Source of the DNA: Anas platyrhynchos
Taxonomy: Eukaryota; Chordata; Aves; Anseriformes; Anatidae
Direction of reading: 5' to 3'
Length of the DNA: 64,000 nt
NCBI RefSeq assembly: GCF_047663525.1
Contig: NC_092587.1
Span: forward strand, 36,447,001 to 36,511,000
This document shows, in pieces, positions 60,701 to 64,000 of this stretch. The position numbers and the translations under genes are program-made. The notes under the pieces were generated by a model. That model searched no databases and had not been told where the DNA came from. It saw nothing but the letters and a program-made list of their open reading frames with translations. Position 1 is the first letter of the stretch; each line of letters starts with the position of its first letter.

Positions 60701-63219
60701 GAATTTAAGAAAATTTAAGGAAACAAGAGAACTATCTATGGCATGAACCAAGAGATCATATCAAAATAACAGCGAGTTTAACCCATATTTTTTTTAAGCC
60801 AATTTATCACATGCAGTTTTTAATCCTTCTATTCCTACACAATGCAATACTTAAAACTGTCATGCCATAAACTGCCACACCACATGTGGTGAAACTATTA
60901 CTTTACTCCCTGTTACTTTCTGTCCTGAAAGACAGCAGTGACTCAGAATACAACCCTGTAACAATTAAAAGTTTTGCTTTGTAAGTAAGGGTGGGTTCTA
61001 TCTTCCCACTTTATGACAAATACAACTTAGGCAGCTTCTAAAGCATCGCATTCTGATGGTGCTGATGTGACTTCCTTTCATCAGACTAATTTGCTACATA
61101 GTCCAAAATACCCAGGAGCAAGTTAGCCCACATCTACAGCTTTGCAACATCAGGAGACTGAAATTTGAGGATAGTGTTGTTTGACTTTCCTGTGTTGGAG
61201 ACATTTTAAGAATTTAGCATCAAACAGAAAACAATTAATGAAATAAACACATATGGCTGGTTATATTTCGTCCTGTCCTCGAGGTTGTCCACTAAACAAA
61301 TATGGCAACAGGAATGCTCCCCTTCTCTCCTACTGAGCAGTTGCACAGAACTAACAACAGAACAAAAATATACATACACATAACATACACACACATACAT
61401 ACATAGACGTAAAAAAATAAGGGGAACAAAAGAAAAAAAGCTTGCTCAATCTGATTTCAAGCTCTAATGTTCTTCCCGAAAATGTGGTAGAAGAAATCTG
61501 AACTGGAGGCTATCTAGAAACAACCTGTGAATAGAACCTCCAAAAATACCCTATATACTCATAAAGGTTTGAGTTATCTTCCAAGGAATACAAGAAAAAT
61601 TAGCTACTACTAGCTTGATTTAAGGAGTTCATCAAAATCGAAGATATTCTAAGGGCTATTAAAATTAAATGTTTAAATACTTACAAATCCAAAAAGTAGG
61701 TATAAATTAACAGGATGCTGGTGTCTGTAGAGGGTCAGTGCTAAGATTATAGCCAAAGATCCAAATACAGATATCAAAAGCAAGGCAGGCCTGTAAAGTT
61801 TCATTAAAAAAAAAAAAAAAAGGTCATCAAAATTAAGATAAAATACTTGGTAGACATTAAAAACAGTTTATATAAAACAAACTTTTAAAGTGATCACCTA
61901 CACAAGCATGCTGCTCCATAAATCCAAAGTAAATGTAAAGCAAGTTTTACAATAAAACTGTTCTAAAACGTATCACCATAATTAGTTAAAAATAGTACGG
62001 CCACAAGTAACGATAGTTTTTTCATGCTGAAGCTATAGATTGCCCAGGAATTCATCAAGTGTATGAACAGAAAAATCTATCTGAACTCAACTAACAGTTT
62101 TAAAGTATATGTAATATTTTGCATATTAAGAATTCCAGGGAATTGTTTTATTTATTTATTTATTTATTTGGTAGGTTTTTTTTTTTTAATTAAGCACATG
62201 AATCCAATAAACATGAGCACTAACCATGCCAAAGAAAACTAGGACTGACTGGCAAATATAGCTATAATTAAATCATTCAAGAAGCCCTCCTAGCAAAAAC
62301 TAGACTAAAATCAAACACAAAATCACAACAGGTATAACTGAGCAGGATGATTTAAAAAAAACAGATATAATTATAAAACTGTAGTCTTACAACCTCTGCT
62401 GTATATAATACAGCTTATACAGGAACTCATATAGTACTAGATCCTCCTTTTTTATTAGGGCTATAAAGTGAAAGTAAAAGCAAAGCTTGCAAGTGCACTT
62501 GGAAGAAAACAGAAACTGGACTCAGTGCTTTCTTCCTTCCCCCAGTTACTCTTTTCTCCTATTTTTTACCATACTTTGATTTTGAGATTTGTTTTTTTTC
62601 TCATGAAAATTATGAGGCAAAAAACTAAACCCACAGGAATTTTAAAAGACTAATTTTCAGGAGACAAAGAAACAAACAAACAAACAAACAAAAAAACACA
62701 CACACCAAAGAGTGGGGGAGGAGCGAGAGGATTAAGAAATGATTCAGCTTTTTGGAACTAATACATATAAACAACAACATTCCAAATAGATTCTAAGAGC
62801 AGATATTTAGACCATAAAACAAGAAATATCAATAATTCAGATGTTCCACACTAATATATAGCTTTTCATAATGCAAATAAACACTATTACTAACGTACTA
62901 ATTAAAATAACTTTTAATAACAGCAGTTGAAATACATTTTAATAATAAACTACAGAGAAAAATGTCAGAAGAAAAGTTATACCATAATCAGGTTACAAAT
63001 TTTCTATTATAGAATCACAACACTGTGTGATCAGGCATACAGGAGTGCTCCTGAGCAACTACATAAACTAAACACACTGATACACACTGTGATTTCATTT
63101 TAGTATTTACCTTTCATGAACAAATGCCTGTACTCCAGTTGAGTACAGAAAAATTGCAGATGTGACCGTGGTCAAAAGAACTTGAATGGAAAGAATGCTG
63201 TAGACTTTCCGCAGAAAAG
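57772..63219 (-). CDS. TMBIM4: TMBIM4 (Golgi anti-apoptotic protein / Lifeguard 4), coding exons 2-7, 5' incomplete
   Basis: Multi-pass protein of the BI-1/TMBIM superfamily; known family members sit in Golgi/ER membranes, lower luminal Ca2+ content and restrain apoptosis. Six exons splice with GT-AG borders and matching phases: 63219-63111, 61790-61685, 60155-60122, 59226-59109, 58608-58563 and 57978-57772 (stop TAA 57774-57772). Together they give 205 residues, exactly the length from the matching point to the end of the human protein (238 aa) as I recall it. Landmarks in order: [10 protein letters not shown] at the start of exon 2, NLYLLFGF ending exon 3, [10 protein letters not shown] in exon 4, [11 protein letters not shown] and DFSKFGAG in exon 5, FSGFLR in exon 6, and [18 protein letters not shown] and [14 protein letters not shown] in exon 7. 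Six to seven hydrophobic segments can be read. The Asp residues in IIYDT and YLDII match the family's di-aspartyl pair, and the tail ends in NKK. The first codon here is split (final G in exon 1), so the N-terminal ~33 residues lie beyond 64000. Confidence 0.97.
57979..58562 (-). other. TMBIM4: TMBIM4 intron between exons 6 and 7
   Basis: Donor GTAAGA at 58562 and acceptor CCTCCAG ending at 57979. The sequence is AT-rich. I see no gene, RNA or clear repeat inside. Confidence 0.9.
58609..59108 (-). other. TMBIM4: TMBIM4 intron between exons 5 and 6
   Basis: Donor GTATGT at 59108; the acceptor is a T-rich tract ending CAG at 58609. Nothing else is recognised inside. Confidence 0.9.
59227..60121 (-). 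other. TMBIM4: TMBIM4 intron between exons 4 and 5
   Basis: Donor GTAAAT at 60121 and acceptor TATAG ending at 59227. It holds an A-run at about 59490-59505. No other feature is recognised. Confidence 0.88.
60156..61684 (-). other. TMBIM4: TMBIM4 intron between exons 3 and 4
   Basis: Donor GTAAGT at 61684; the acceptor is a T-rich run ending TGTAG at 60156. A short CA/CATA-type simple repeat lies at about 61371-61405. No gene is seen inside. Confidence 0.88.
62146..62170. repeat. (TTTA)n in TMBIM4 intron
   Basis: About six TTTA units. Confidence 0.9.
62664..62705. repeat. (CAAA)n and (CA)n in TMBIM4 intron
   Basis: About six AAAC units, then A7, then CACACACACACC. Confidence 0.9.
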
Positions 63220-64000
63220 CTAAAAGAAAGAAAATAAAAACATAATCAACTTTCACTTACACTTATAAAGTTCAACAGTAAATCAGATACAAATTTTCTG
63301 TTTGATATGGAACTATTAGAAATTCTTTATTCAGTGAAAAAACACGTAAGAAAATAGTAATAAGCTGTTTTTCCTTAAAACACCAATACAGTATTACAGC
63401 AAGATTACACTTTTTCTTGCACATAGTTATATAGACAGCAACAATGATGACAAAAAGAAATAATAATAAAAAAACATTTAGGAAGGATTTATTTCAGACT
63501 GCTTTTATAACTACATCCAATCTCTATTTTCACTATGAAAATACTAAAAGTATGCATCCTTCATCACATTCCTGGTATCTAATGGATGTAAATGAAAAAC
63601 GATAAGCTTGGAGGTTGTGTGGAGACAAAAAGAGCTGTAAGTATTTTTAAACAGCTAAACCTTTACAGTAATATTGATTTAATTGACCTTTTGTCATGTT
63701 AGACATAATTTATCATTTGTGACTTGTGCTGTACTAGATGGATACCTACAGATATAAGCTACTACAAGAAATTTCTCAATTAAGCTAACAGGTTTCCTAA
63801 TTCATGAATAAGAGAGTGGTTCACGACACTATGATATGGGACATAACACATATGTCCCACTCTAAATGGAAGGAGACCAAGTCTATTAAGTAAAATGCTC
63901 TGCAACTAAGAATAGGTTTACAGCGAGAATCAGTCAAGCCTTAACAACACAGATTAAACGAATTTCAGAGCACATGCTAAGAGACACTAAATTAAGCTCA
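63220..64000 (-). other. TMBIM4: Part of TMBIM4 intron 1
   Basis: The exon 2 acceptor is a pyrimidine-rich tract ending TTTTAG at 63220. The intron continues past the window end. I find no first-exon sequence (start codon plus the ~33-residue N-terminus) and no CpG island here, so exon 1 and the TMBIM4 promoter lie outside. Confidence 0.85.

Larger units (their letters stand above)
61791..63110 (-). other. TMBIM4: TMBIM4 intron between exons 2 and 3
   Basis: Donor GTAAAT at 63110 and acceptor TTTACAG ending at 61791. It carries an A-run at about 61805-61821, a (TTTA)n stretch at 62146-62170 and a (CAAA)n/(CA)n stretch at about 62664-62705. The rest is AT-rich without a recognisable element. 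Confidence 0.88.

Noticed and set aside
1-64000. CRISPR array, tRNA, rRNA or endogenous retrovirus
   Set aside because: No regularly spaced repeats, cloverleaf with A/B boxes, rRNA blocks, paired LTRs or gag/pol-like stretches were recognised. The only reverse-transcriptase-like coding is in CR1.

Overview
The window is nuclear DNA from an amniote, almost certainly a bird. The copies of CR1 LINE retrotransposon are of the avian type: 3'-anchored, 5'-truncated, and carrying the diagnostic 3' end that reads GATCTTGGAGGTCTTTTCCA. Genes are split by spliceosomal introns, the background is AT-rich, and there are no bacterial operons, CRISPR arrays or rRNA genes.

Only two protein-coding genes can be supported, both on the minus strand in the last 11 kb. 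TMBIM4 (Golgi anti-apoptotic protein / Lifeguard 4, a multi-pass Ca2+-handling membrane protein of the BI-1 superfamily) is represented by its last six coding exons between 63219 and 57772; its first coding exon lies beyond base 64000. LLPH (a small basic nucleolar protein tied to 60S ribosome assembly) is complete between 56881 and 53157, with two coding exons and a short non-coding first exon. The TMBIM4 poly(A) signal (57168-57173) sits less than 100 bp from the E-box, GC-box and NRF1-like elements of the LLPH CpG-island promoter, so the two genes form a very tight head-to-tail pair. A one-base-loop G-quadruplex/MAZ-like tract lies about 0.2 kb beyond the LLPH stop codon.

Bases 1 to about 53,090 hold no gene I can support. 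From known vertebrate gene order (HMGA2 - LLPH - TMBIM4 - IRAK3, from memory), this is probably the flank on the HMGA2 side, but no HMGA2 exon is visible. The interval holds three clear CR1 fragments (10468-10612 minus, 11232-11750 plus, 48835-49740 plus with an internal deletion), one older CR1-like fragment (37960-38160), three decayed MIR-type SINE remnants, a palindromic MITE (about 17880-18000), many A/T homopolymers and simple repeats, and GC-rich patches. One patch near 46.2 kb has an excellent CTCF-type motif. Several non-repetitive AT-rich blocks rich in homeodomain-type TAAT/ATTA sites (18.3-18.8, 21.3-21.7 and 22.1-22.3 kb) look like candidate conserved non-coding elements.

I found no previously undescribed biological system. 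The points most worth checking are the compact TMBIM4/LLPH boundary, the G-rich tract after LLPH, the CTCF candidate and the enhancer-like blocks.
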